The position numbers were made by a program, and so were the translations under genes. Shown piece by piece: positions 1 to 7,866 of a DNA stretch of 20,589 nt. Every line of letters begins with the position of its first letter. Within the stretch, counting starts at the first letter, position 1. The DNA is from GCA-2715965 sp047608975. GTDB lineage: Bacteria; Verrucomicrobiota; Verrucomicrobiia; Limisphaerales; JAYPXF01. The notes under the pieces are model-generated. The model searched no databases and was not told the origin of the DNA. It saw nothing but the letters and a program-made list of their open reading frames with translations. Location of the stretch: positions 1 through 20,589 of the forward strand of contig JBLFYM010000107.1 of NCBI GenBank assembly GCA_047608975.1, in the 5' to 3' direction.

Positions 1-2
1 GC

Positions 3-584
3 AAAGGGATCGGCGAACATTTTCCGCAGGCTCGATTGGTGTTCGATTACTTTCACGTAATTGGTTTGGTCAGTGGGGCGGTGGATAAGGTCCGACGAGG
101 GGAAAGCCGGGCGTTTCCTGAATTGCTCAAGGGGACCCGATATCTGTGGCTCAAGAATGAGGAGAAGCTCAAGCCGGAGCAAATCGAGCAACGCCAAAAA
201 CTGCTGGGCAGCAAGCTCAAGACCGCCAAAGCCCACGGCCAATTGGCGGCCTTTCAGGATCTCCTGAAGGCGCGGGATTCGCAGGATGCCATCGCCGGGT
301 TGAAATGGTGGTGTACCTGGGTGATGCGCTCACGTCTGCCAGAAATGAAGAAGGTGGTCACCAGCATCCGCAAGCATTGGGATGGCATCGTGGCCTACTT
401 GGAAACACGCCTGACCAACATCCCCGCCGAGGCCGTCAACGGGCTGATCCAAACGGCCAAACGAAAGTCCCGTGGCTTCCGTTCATTTGATTACTTTCGG
501 ATCATGATTTACCTCATCGGCTCCACGCTGAACTTCAATCATTTGCCCTCACCCGTGCCCTTCAACCCACTTCGATCGTCATAG
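3..584 (+). CDS. ISL3-family transposase, C-terminal part (5' end outside window)
   Basis: The frame is open from the first complete codon at position 3 and reads HFPQARLVFDYFHV, so the TTG at 36 is not the true start. The segment is recognisable as the C-terminal half of an ISL3-type DDE transposase: the Asp in VFDYFHV fits the second catalytic Asp of the family, an LKGTRYLWLKN segment follows, and NIPAEAVNGLIQTAKRKSRG contains the catalytic Glu in the usual E-xxN-xxK context. The final segment, with GFRSFDYFRIMIY, is typical of the family's C-terminus. About 193 residues are visible, against roughly 400 in full-length members. No frameshift or stop interrupts the visible part, so the element may still be active if its left half is intact. 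Confidence 0.85.
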   Translation, partial: KGIGEHFPQARLVFDYFHVIGLVSGAVDKVRRGESRAFPELLKGTRYLWLKNEEKLKPEQIEQRQKLLGSKLKTAKAHGQLAAFQDLLKARDSQDAIAGLKWWCTWVMRSRLPEMKKVVTSIRKHWDGIVAYLETRLTNIPAEAVNGLIQTAKRKSRGFRSFDYFRIMIYLIGSTLNFNHLPSPVPFNPLRSS

Positions 585-595
585 AGGCAAAAATT

Positions 596-625
596 ACTCA
601 TCCCCAAAACCACCGAAGCCAGCTC
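596..625. repeat. putative right terminal inverted repeat of the ISL3-type element
   Basis: Read on the minus strand, this stretch contains GGCTTCGGTGGTTTTGGGGA, which resembles the GGCT-rich, G/T-rich ends of ISL3-family elements. It lies 11 bp after the transposase stop, where the right end is expected. The partner repeat is outside the window, so this is family resemblance plus position, not a demonstrated pair. Confidence 0.4.
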
Positions 626-667
626 TTAAGCTAGTGCCATTCTCTCTAATGGCTGTGCAACAGTTTC

Positions 668-2137
668 CTAAGCCAAGATCTCTTTCACAACTTCACCGTG
701 AACGTCGGTGAGTCGGAAGGGACGGCCATCGTGATGGTAGATGAGACGTTCGTGATCCATACCGAGGATGTGCAGCATGGTGGCGTGCCAATCGTGCATG
801 TGCACTTTATTCTGCACGGCGTGATGACCGTAGTGATCGGTCTCGCCGTGGCTGAATCCGGGTTTGACGCCGCCGCCGGCGAGGAAGATGGAGAAGCCGT
901 CGGAGTTGTGATCCCGGCCGGTTCCGTTGCTCTGGGCATAGGGAGTGCGGCCAAACTCACCACCCCACCACACGAGGGTATCTTCCAGCAGCCCGCGCTG
1001 CTTGAGATCGGTCAGCAGACCGGCAACGGGTTGATCGGTGTTGAAGGCGTGTTCCTTGTGCTTGGGCAGATTCGAGTGCTGATCCCAGCGCGGGTTGTTG
1101 CTGTTATCCCCGTAATTGACCTGGATGAAACGGACGCCTGATTCGGCGAGCCGTCGGGCCATGAGGCATTCCCGACCGAAATCATCGGTGCCCTTCTCGC
1201 CGATGCCATAGAGTTTCTTGATGTGCTCGGGTTCGCCGGATATATCCATGACCTCCGGCGCGTGGTGCTGCATGCGCCAGGCGAGTTCGTAGGAATTAAT
1301 GACGGCTTCCAGTTCCTGATCTCCCGGCCGGTGGCTTCGCTGTTCCTCGTTCAACGCGCGCAGCAGGTTGAACTGTTCACGATGGTCTCCGGCGGAAAGG
1401 TTCTTGTTGACCAGGTTACGGATCTTGGCTTCTGACGCGCTCACACCCGCACGTCCAACGGCCGTGCCCTGATAGACCGCCGGGAGGAACGCATTCGAAT
1501 AGTTGCGCGGACCACCGTTGCCCATCGAGGGCTGGATGGTGACGTACCCCGGGAGATTTTCGCTGTCGCTGCCCAGACCGTAAAGCGCCCAGGCCCCCAT
1601 GGAGGGACGTACCAGATTTATCGAACCGGTGTGCAGAAACAGGGTTGCCGGTCCGTGGGCAACGCCATCGGTGTGCATGCCCTTGAGGAAGCAAAGATCA
1701 TCGACATGCTGCGCGATGTGGGGAAACAGATCACTGACCTGCTGGCCGCATTGGCCGTATTTCCGAAACTCCCACATGTTCTTGAACACGCGGTGTTTCT
1801 TGATTTCACCGGTCTTGGCAAGGGTGCGAGCGTCATCAAAGGTTTCGAGATTGCCGTCGTCTTTTTCCAGCTGCGGCTTGTAGTCAAAGCTGTCGACGTG
1901 ACTCGGACCGCCCTGCATGAACAGGAAGATGACACGCTTCGCCCGCGGAGTGAAATGGGGCTTTTTGGCAGCAAGCGGATTGATGACGCCCGCTGACGCG
2001 GCGGTGTTTGCGAGCGCCTGCTGGTTGGCCAGCCCGGCGGCGGCAAGATAGCCAAATCCACAACCAAGCGACTTGAGCGCGTCACGGCGGGAAAAGGGAT
2101 TCGGGTTATTGGGCAATCCACTCATCTTGGTTGTCAA
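668..2137 (-). CDS. DUF1501 family protein, Tat-exported, alkaline-phosphatase/sulfatase-like fold (copy 1)
   Basis: This 489-residue protein belongs to DUF1501, a family related to the alkaline phosphatase/sulfatase superfamily and strongly expanded in Planctomycetota and Verrucomicrobiota. The N-terminus has a twin-arginine type signal (FSRRDALKSLG at 15-25, then a hydrophobic stretch), so the protein should be exported folded, probably metal-loaded. Conserved family blocks are visible: FLFMQGGPSHVDSFD (71-85), GGEFGRTP (392-399), GRDH (407-410) and HDWHATMLHILG (448-459); the Asp and His residues are likely metal ligands. The enzymatic substrate is unknown. The start chosen is TTG at 2137, which has GGAG 9 nt upstream; ATG at 2125 is an alternative and would not alter the Tat signal. 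It follows the PSD1 gene by 21 bp in the same direction, so the two are probably co-transcribed. Confidence 0.9.
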   Translation of the reverse strand: MTTKMSGLPNNPNPFSRRDALKSLGCGFGYLAAAGLANQQALANTAASAGVINPLAAKKPHFTPRAKRVIFLFMQGGPSHVDSFDYKPQLEKDDGNLETFDDARTLAKTGEIKKHRVFKNMWEFRKYGQCGQQVSDLFPHIAQHVDDLCFLKGMHTDGVAHGPATLFLHTGSINLVRPSMGAWALYGLGSDSENLPGYVTIQPSMGNGGPRNYSNAFLPAVYQGTAVGRAGVSASEAKIRNLVNKNLSAGDHREQFNLLRALNEEQRSHRPGDQELEAVINSYELAWRMQHHAPEVMDISGEPEHIKKLYGIGEKGTDDFGRECLMARRLAESGVRFIQVNYGDNSNNPRWDQHSNLPKHKEHAFNTDQPVAGLLTDLKQRGLLEDTLVWWGGEFGRTPYAQSNGTGRDHNSDGFSIFLAGGGVKPGFSHGETDHYGHHAVQNKVHMHDWHATMLHILGMDHERLIYHHDGRPFRLTDVHGEVVKEILA

Positions 2138-2158
2138 AGGAGTCTACTCCGCTTCGGG

Positions 2159-5100
2159 TCAATATAAATACCGAAAATCAAGGGTTTGAAACAGCGTCTG
2201 GTAAAGCGAACCCCAGCGTTCCGCCTCTTCACTCGTCCCCACAAATTCGCCGGTGAGCTTCGCCTCCCGGTGGGTGGGCTGGCGTCCGATCACTTCACGA
2301 TAGGCGCGATCAATCCGTTCGCTGCTGGTCAGTTCGGTTTGCTTGAGGAGCCGCCGGGCAGCCGCGACCGATTGTGCGCGGACGTCCGGATGATTCATCA
2401 ACAGCAAGGCCTGTGGCGCGATGGTACTGGTGTTGCGTTTGCCACCCTGAATGTTCGGATCCGCAAAATCAAAGGTCTCGAAGATTTCCGGCAGTTGGTT
2501 TCGGAACACCGGCAGATACACACTCCGGCGCGTGCTTTCGAACAGGTAGCCGTATTCGCTGCGGGTGCCGGCCTTGATGTTCTTCCCGCCGAGGGTCAGG
2601 TCCAGCGAGCCGCCAATATGGTAAAGCGCGTCGCGAATGCTCTCGGCATCCAGACGTTTCCGATTCATGCGCCAGAGCAACCGGTTATCGGGATCTTTTG
2701 CGACCCCCTCCGGATTCGTGGCGGCCGCCATCCTGTAGGTTTGGGAAACCACGATTCGGCGGATGAGTTTCTTCATCGACCAGTTGTCTTCAATGAGCTG
2801 GCTGGCGAGATGATCGAGCAGTTCCGGATGGGAAGGTGGTTCGCCCATGGCTCCAAAGTTGTCCACCGTCCGAACCAGCCCCTCCCCCATCAGCCAGTGC
2901 CAGACGCGGTTCGCCATGACGCGGGCGGTCAACGGGTGTTTTGGCGAGGCAAGCCAGTCGGCCATCTGCACGCGGCCGCTTTCGTTGGTGGAAACGGTTG
3001 GCAGCGGACCGATGCTCGCAACTTGCAGGAAGCCACGCGGCACGATCGGGCCCTTGTCATGAACCACACCGCGGATCGCTATGGGAATGTCGCCGGTCAC
3101 TTCATCCTCATCTTTGGCAACCATGGCAATGGGTTGCTTGGGCCCGTCCGCTTTCAGTTTCTTGATCTTGGCCCGCATGTCCTTGACCTGATTCAACAGG
3201 TCGGTCCGGATCTTCTTCTTGTCCTTCTGGACCTTTCTTTCAGACAGACCGAAATCAATCCGGCCGGATCGCTTGGGGGCATCCGGCTGACGGATGAACT
3301 GCACGGAATCCACGATGACGTATTTGCCATCCGTTCCCTCATTGGAAATTCGGACCTGACCGTTGGTTCCCGCATCAAAGCGAAATTTTCCAAGTGAACG
3401 GAACAGTTTGTTGATCGGGGCTTCCTCGCCTTCGTTGATGCGAACCGAGAATTCACCGCCGGCGTGTTTGATGGTGACGGGCGCGTTGGTGGAACGACGG
3501 ATGTTGGTGTTGTGCGAGATCCGCACTTCATAGGTTCCGCTGTCCGGGAGATACGGGATGAAGGTGGCAGACTTCTCCCCTTTTCCTTCCTTCGCGTCGT
3601 GAATATAACTCGCGCCCACAAACGGGGGCGTGTGGACGGAGTGCTTCCATTCGCCCACCAGCACGGCGGCCGGATTGTCGATCACGATGCCTTCCAGTGC
3701 CAGGGGATCAGGGACGATGAATTTGATATTCTCAGGAATGTCCACCTCATCCGCCTTGGGCAGCGGCGGGATCACCACTACTTGCGGCTCAGCCTGACGG
3801 ATGAAGATCACCGAATCAGCGAGCACGACGCCGTCCTCAGTTCCTGCATTCGAGATCACCACCTTCGGCTGCTTGGTCGCATCAAAACGGAAGGTGCCGA
3901 GGGTATCGCGATTGCCCGCGATCTCGCCGGACGATCGTTGGTTTACAACCATCGTTGCCGCCCCATCGGCATGATGAACGGTTACCGGCACCTTGGACGA
4001 TCGATTCGGCGCGGCCGGATACGAAACCTGCACTTCATAACGACCCGGTTTCAGTTTTGCGGCGAACGTCGCCGTCTTCATCCCCTTGCCCGCCGTGGCA
4101 TCATGATGATATCCAACCCCAACAAAACTGCGGGTGGAGGTGGAGCTTACCCAGTCGCCTTCGTATTCTGCGTCCACGTCATCAACCACGATCCCAGGCA
4201 GTGATTCGATCTTCACGCCTTTGGCACCGCCTTTTGTCTCCGGTTCCTGACCACCGGCTGCTTTCAATTTCTTCTGGGTCGCCGCGAGCAGTTTTTCGAG
4301 TTCCGCCAACTTCACGCCGGCTGCCGCGATTTCAGCTTCCTCTTTCGGTGGCAGCGGCAGTTTTGCTTCGCTCCATTTCGAGACATTGCTATGCACCACA
4401 GAGAGGGTGCTCTTCATAATTCCCGCCATGGCGTAATAGTCCCGCGCGGGAATCGGATCGAACTTGTGATCGTGGCAACGCGCGCAGCCGATGGTCATGC
4501 CCATGACGGCCTTGCCCATGGTATCGAGCTGTTCGTCCACAATGTCCATCTCCAGAACCGTCTTGTCCTGCAGCTCAAAGTTCGTCGGACCCAGGAGCAG
4601 AAACGCAGTCGCGATCATCTGGCGGCGCTGCTGTTGCCAATCTCCGGCCGGGAACGGGAGCAGATCTCCCGCGATCTGTTCGCGCAGGAAGCGATCGTAA
4701 GGAAGATCATCGTTGAAGGCGTTGATCACATAATCCCGATAGCGCCAGGCATCCGGAAAAAGAGCCGTCCGTCCCCCGCCACTGGATTCCGCGAAGCGAA
4801 CCACATCCAACCAATGTCGCCCCCAACGTTCGCCAAAATGTGGCGAGTTGAGCAGTTCATCCACCAGGGATCCGAACGCCTTGGGGGAACTGTCATTGAG
4901 GAAGGTGGCAATCTGTTCCGGTGTGGGTGGAAGTCCGAGGAGATCGAAATAGAGCCGGCGGGCAAGAGTATGTTTCAACGCATCTTCGGCGGGTTCGAGT
5001 TGCTCCGCGCTGAGTCTCGCGTATATGAACTGGTCGATGTCAGTTCGGGGCCAGTCGGATTTCGCTGCTGGAATGCTTGGTTTCCGAATGGGCTGGAAGG

Positions 5101-5527
5101 ACCAGAAGTTCCGGCCTTCCTCGACTGTGGGCACCTGGGCGTGAACAACAGCAACTACCCCGTCTCGAGGATCCGGTGCCCCAAGCGCAACCCAGTCACG
5201 AAAAGCTCCGATCGTCCCGTCGGGAAGTTTGCCTTTGGGCGGCATCTCCAGATCGCCGTGTTCATACCCGATCGCCTTCATCAAAAGACTTTTGTCCGGA
5301 TCACCGGGAACGATCGCCGGTCCATTGTCTCCCCCCACTGTCCAACCCGCGCGCGAATCCAGGCGGAGGCCGCCTTTTTGCTTCTTCTCCCCGTGGCACT
5401 GCTGGCAATTCTCGATGAGCGTGGGCCGGACCTGCTTCTCAAACAGCACCAATCCTCGCTGCGACTCGGCACCAAAAGCCGGCGACGCCACTACGCAACC
5501 AAGAATAAATGTACAAATCCACTTCAT
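2159..5527 (-). CDS. PSCyt1-DUF1549-DUF1553 (PSD1) cytochrome c-type protein with two golvesin-like domains (copy 1)
   Basis: This is a 1122-residue exported multidomain protein. A signal peptide (1-20) is followed by a planctomycete-type cytochrome c domain with CQQCH heme site (41-45) and a probable axial ligand Met in MPPKGKLP. DUF1549 spans roughly 160-370 and contains a second CxxCH (CARCH, 348-352). DUF1553 covers about 855-1095, including RVMANRVWHWLMG and FGAMGEPPSHPELLDHLA. Between the DUF domains lie two related beta-rich repeats at about 445-578 and 613-747. Each starts with GIVxD, contains FVGxxYxHDA and GKGxKxATF, and ends with xDSVxFIRQ; they resemble golvesin/xanthan-lyase-type carbohydrate-associated domains. 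Coiled-coil-like, Lys-rich linkers flank them. The protein could pass electrons from, or hold together, an outer degradative complex with the DUF1501 partner, but no activity is established for the family. Confidence 0.9.
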   Translation of the reverse strand: MKWICTFILGCVVASPAFGAESQRGLVLFEKQVRPTLIENCQQCHGEKKQKGGLRLDSRAGWTVGGDNGPAIVPGDPDKSLLMKAIGYEHGDLEMPPKGKLPDGTIGAFRDWVALGAPDPRDGVVAVVHAQVPTVEEGRNFWSFQPIRKPSIPAAKSDWPRTDIDQFIYARLSAEQLEPAEDALKHTLARRLYFDLLGLPPTPEQIATFLNDSSPKAFGSLVDELLNSPHFGERWGRHWLDVVRFAESSGGGRTALFPDAWRYRDYVINAFNDDLPYDRFLREQIAGDLLPFPAGDWQQQRRQMIATAFLLLGPTNFELQDKTVLEMDIVDEQLDTMGKAVMGMTIGCARCHDHKFDPIPARDYYAMAGIMKSTLSVVHSNVSKWSEAKLPLPPKEEAEIAAAGVKLAELEKLLAATQKKLKAAGGQEPETKGGAKGVKIESLPGIVVDDVDAEYEGDWVSSTSTRSFVGVGYHHDATAGKGMKTATFAAKLKPGRYEVQVSYPAAPNRSSKVPVTVHHADGAATMVVNQRSSGEIAGNRDTLGTFRFDATKQPKVVISNAGTEDGVVLADSVIFIRQAEPQVVVIPPLPKADEVDIPENIKFIVPDPLALEGIVIDNPAAVLVGEWKHSVHTPPFVGASYIHDAKEGKGEKSATFIPYLPDSGTYEVRISHNTNIRRSTNAPVTIKHAGGEFSVRINEGEEAPINKLFRSLGKFRFDAGTNGQVRISNEGTDGKYVIVDSVQFIRQPDAPKRSGRIDFGLSERKVQKDKKKIRTDLLNQVKDMRAKIKKLKADGPKQPIAMVAKDEDEVTGDIPIAIRGVVHDKGPIVPRGFLQVASIGPLPTVSTNESGRVQMADWLASPKHPLTARVMANRVWHWLMGEGLVRTVDNFGAMGEPPSHPELLDHLASQLIEDNWSMKKLIRRIVVSQTYRMAAATNPEGVAKDPDNRLLWRMNRKRLDAESIRDALYHIGGSLDLTLGGKNIKAGTRSEYGYLFESTRRSVYLPVFRNQLPEIFETFDFADPNIQGGKRNTSTIAPQALLLMNHPDVRAQSVAAARRLLKQTELTSSERIDRAYREVIGRQPTHREAKLTGEFVGTSEEAERWGSLYQTLFQTLDFRYLY

Positions 5528-5663
5528 TGGGTCTGATCAGACTACAGGCAGCTGACGGGATTGTGAGTGGAAAAATTTAGGATTAATTGACTCCGTCACA
5601 TCCGAGCAGCTGCAAATCGAATCCAATCTGGACAACGACTCCGCCGTTGGACAACCTTCGCGC
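5528..5663. other. divergent intergenic region between PSD1 copy 1 and parB
   Basis: These 136 bp separate two divergent genes, so promoters for both should lie here. A TTGACT hexamer on the plus strand at 5587-5592 could be a -35 element for parB, but no convincing -10 stands at the right distance. There is no parS-like palindrome and no hairpin of note. parA, which normally precedes parB, is absent. Confidence 0.4.
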
Positions 5664-6554
5664 ATGCCGAAACCAGTATTGGGACGAGGATTGAACGCAC
5701 TGCTGGGAGGCAGTGGTAGCGCCTCCGTGTCGCCTGGTCCGGTGGCGCCTCCCGGCGAATCCGTGCTGATGATGGCACTCGATCGCGTCCGTCCCTGCCC
5801 CTTCCAGCCGCGCAAATATTTTTCCGATGAAGCCATCCAAGAATTGGCCGATTCTATCAAGATCCAGGGAATTTTGCAGCCGCTCATTGTCCGTGAGCAG
5901 GGTGATATTTTTGAGCTGATCGCGGGTGAACGCCGCTGGCGGGCCGCTCGCGCTGCCGGTCTCCTCGAAGTCCCGATCATCGTTCGCGAGGCGGATGATC
6001 GGAAGGTGCTGGAACTGGCGCTCATCGAGAATCTCCAGCGGGAAAACCTGAACGCGATCGAGGAAGCGCTGGGATATTCCGAATTGATCCGTCAATTCGA
6101 TCTCACCCAGGACGCCGTCGCCGTCCGGGTTGGAAAAAGTCGGGCCTCAGTCGCCAACGCGCTGCGGCTCTTGCGGCTCGCCCCGGAGATTCAAAGCCAC
6201 GTTCGCAACAACCGTCTTTCCGTCGGTCACGCGAAAGTGATTCTCGGCCTGCCCGATGGCGAACAACAGATGTTGGCCGCCGACAAGGTCCTCCGTAGCA
6301 ATTTCAACGTCCGCCAAACCGAGAAACTGGTTTCGCAGCTGGGCAAATCCGGCACCGGACAAAGCGGCTCCACGGCAGGTGCCATCGTGGCCATCGATCC
6401 GCATATCGCCGACCTCGAAACCAAACTACGCGAACGGCTCGGCACGAAGGTCAGCCTGAAATACCGTCAGGGCAAAGGAAGTGTGGAGATCAAGTTTTTC
6501 GATGATGAAGATCTGGAGCGGGTCATTCAGCTGCTGGGCATCAGCAGCGATTAG
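5664..6554 (+). CDS. parB: ParB chromosome-partitioning protein
   Basis: A 296-residue ParB/Spo0J-type DNA-binding CTPase clamp that loads at parS sites and works with ParA in origin segregation. The canonical N-terminus MPKPVLGRGLNALLG (the ParA-stimulating region) fixes the start at 5664. The ParB/Srx domain runs from about 35 to 130, with the PFQPRKYF segment, the CTP-binding motif GERRWRAAR (88-96) and ENLQREN (122-128). A helix-turn-helix for parS recognition is near 146-170 (TQDAVAVRVGKSRASVANAL). The C-terminal dimerisation domain occupies about 240-296. Length is normal for chromosomal ParB. No Shine-Dalgarno sequence is obvious. The gene is followed after 6 bp by the kinase gene, suggesting an operon. 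It lacks the usual parA upstream neighbour. Confidence 0.96.
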   Translation: MPKPVLGRGLNALLGGSGSASVSPGPVAPPGESVLMMALDRVRPCPFQPRKYFSDEAIQELADSIKIQGILQPLIVREQGDIFELIAGERRWRAARAAGLLEVPIIVREADDRKVLELALIENLQRENLNAIEEALGYSELIRQFDLTQDAVAVRVGKSRASVANALRLLRLAPEIQSHVRNNRLSVGHAKVILGLPDGEQQMLAADKVLRSNFNVRQTEKLVSQLGKSGTGQSGSTAGAIVAIDPHIADLETKLRERLGTKVSLKYRQGKGSVEIKFFDDEDLERVIQLLGISSD

Positions 6555-6560
6555 TTCATA

Positions 6561-7721
6561 ATGGGAAACACACCCGCGGTGCGCAGTGAGTGCGCAAGAC
6601 TTTTGGAGGCGCATCGGCCGCACCTGGGACAACTGACCGCCTTTGTCGGACTGGATGGATTTGTGGACGACATCATCCACGTCGTCGATCAACGACAGGA
6701 TGCCGAGCATTTCAGCCGGATTCCCACCATCACCGATTTTTCGAAACGCATCGGCGACGCCGCCGGTCGAAGCACCAACATCGAACTCGTCAGCCATCGG
6801 ACCAAGATCGGCGGAAACGGGCCCATCATGGCGAACGCACTTTCGCGCTTCGGCATGCATGTCACCTATCTTGGCACGCTCGGTTATCCGAATCTGCATC
6901 CGGTCTTCGAAGACTTTGCCAATCGCACCGAAGCCCACTCCATCGCGCTGGCCGCGCACACCAACGCGCTGGAGTTCAACGACGGCAAAATCCTGGCCTC
7001 GCTCCTCTCTCCCCTCACCGACGTGACCTGGAACACGATCATCGATCGGTTCGGCAAACAACAGCTCAGCGCCAAGGTGCTCGGCTGCAACCTCGTGGGT
7101 TTTGTGAACTGGACGATGATCCCCTACATGAGCGAGATCTGGGAACGCGTCCTAAGTGAGATCTGCGCTGACCGGCCCAAGACCCGCCGCAAGATCTTCT
7201 TCGATCTCGCCGATCCGGAAAAGCGCACGCCGGAAGATATCCGTCGGGCGCTCGGCTTGATTGAAAAATTCAGCAACTACTTCGACGTGATTCTCGGCCT
7301 GAACGAGAAGGAAGCGTTTGCAATCGGAGAGGTCCTCGGACTGCCCGCCCAATCCGAGAGTGCTGACGGCATCGGGGAATTGATGCGCGGCATCGTTTCG
7401 CAGGTGAAGATAGAGACCCTGGTGGTCCATCCCGTCAGATACGCGCTCGCGATTTCAGCTGGAGAGGTCTCCGTGATCGCCGGTCCGTTCATCGAGCAGC
7501 CAGTGATCACCACCGGCGCGGGAGATCATTTTAATGCCGGTTTCTGTCTGGGCCAACTCCTTGGTCTGGACAACCCACAGAGCCTGCTTTGCGGAGTCTC
7601 CACCAGCGGATACTACGTCCGCAATGGATGCGCCCCGACCGTATTGGAACTGATCGGCTTCATCGAAAACTGGCCGGAGCAATCCGATTCTGAGGATTTT
7701 TTTGCCAGCAGGCGAAGTTAA
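6561..7721 (+). CDS. PfkB-fold carbohydrate/nucleoside kinase family protein
   Basis: A 386-residue member of the ribokinase/PfkB superfamily, which phosphorylates sugars or nucleosides with ATP in the cytoplasm. The N-terminal GLDGFVDDI (30-38) is the substrate-side start of the fold. KIGGNGPIMANALSRFG (82-98) is the first PfkB signature region. TTGAGDHFNAGF (317-328) is the second signature, with Asp322 as catalytic base and GAG as anion hole. GLNEKEA (246-252) matches the conserved N-x-x-E metal-associated motif. The substrate cannot be told from sequence; the protein is longer than classical ribokinases (about 310 residues). It begins 6 bp after parB, so the two are probably co-transcribed, though no functional link is known. 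Start ATG 6561 has no clear Shine-Dalgarno sequence. Confidence 0.88.
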   Translation: MGNTPAVRSECARLLEAHRPHLGQLTAFVGLDGFVDDIIHVVDQRQDAEHFSRIPTITDFSKRIGDAAGRSTNIELVSHRTKIGGNGPIMANALSRFGMHVTYLGTLGYPNLHPVFEDFANRTEAHSIALAAHTNALEFNDGKILASLLSPLTDVTWNTIIDRFGKQQLSAKVLGCNLVGFVNWTMIPYMSEIWERVLSEICADRPKTRRKIFFDLADPEKRTPEDIRRALGLIEKFSNYFDVILGLNEKEAFAIGEVLGLPAQSESADGIGELMRGIVSQVKIETLVVHPVRYALAISAGEVSVIAGPFIEQPVITTGAGDHFNAGFCLGQLLGLDNPQSLLCGVSTSGYYVRNGCAPTVLELIGFIENWPEQSDSEDFFASRRS

Positions 7722-7733
7722 GCGACTGGCCCC

Positions 7734-7783
7734 GTGATGGAGGCGCCCCGAGCGGGTTGGAATTGATCGGTTTCATCTTCGAA
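7734..7783 (+). repeat. decayed duplicate of the kinase gene's 3' end
   Basis: This stretch is a diverged copy of 7621-7667 inside the kinase gene, offset by about 113 bp, with a 3-bp insertion near its end. In the matching frame it translates as DGGAPSGLELIGFIFEFQ, against NGCAPTVLELIGFIENW at the kinase C-terminus. That frame continues open to a stop just before the oxidoreductase start but has no start codon of its own. The likely origin is partial duplication, or the original C-terminal end left behind after a rearrangement. Confidence 0.6.
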
Positions 7784-7866
7784 TTCCAGCCTACTACCGG
7801 CGAATCGGAACGTCCGGAACCCTGGTGGCATTTCGCGAATTGTCCCCTTACACTTCGGCACCTCCA

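Larger units (their letters stand above)
1..625 (+). mobile_element. 3' part of an ISL3-family insertion sequence
   Basis: The window opens inside a transposase gene and this element runs to a probable terminal inverted repeat near 596-625. The left end of the element lies outside the window, so target duplication and full length cannot be judged. The family assignment rests on the transposase C-terminal part. The exact right boundary is uncertain by several bases, because without the left end the repeat cannot be paired. The element sits just downstream of the first DUF1501 gene, tail to tail with it. Confidence 0.7.

Noticed and set aside
2186..5536. Long plus-strand open frames (403, 246 and 381 codons) opposite the first PSD1 gene.
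   Set aside because: They mirror a protein with clear heme sites and DUF1549/DUF1553 motifs, and their translations have no recognisable domain.
7825..7866. GTG 7825 as start of the Gfo/Idh/MocA gene.
   Set aside because: It would put 14 unconserved residues ahead of the Tat signal; ATG 7867 gives the normal spacing.
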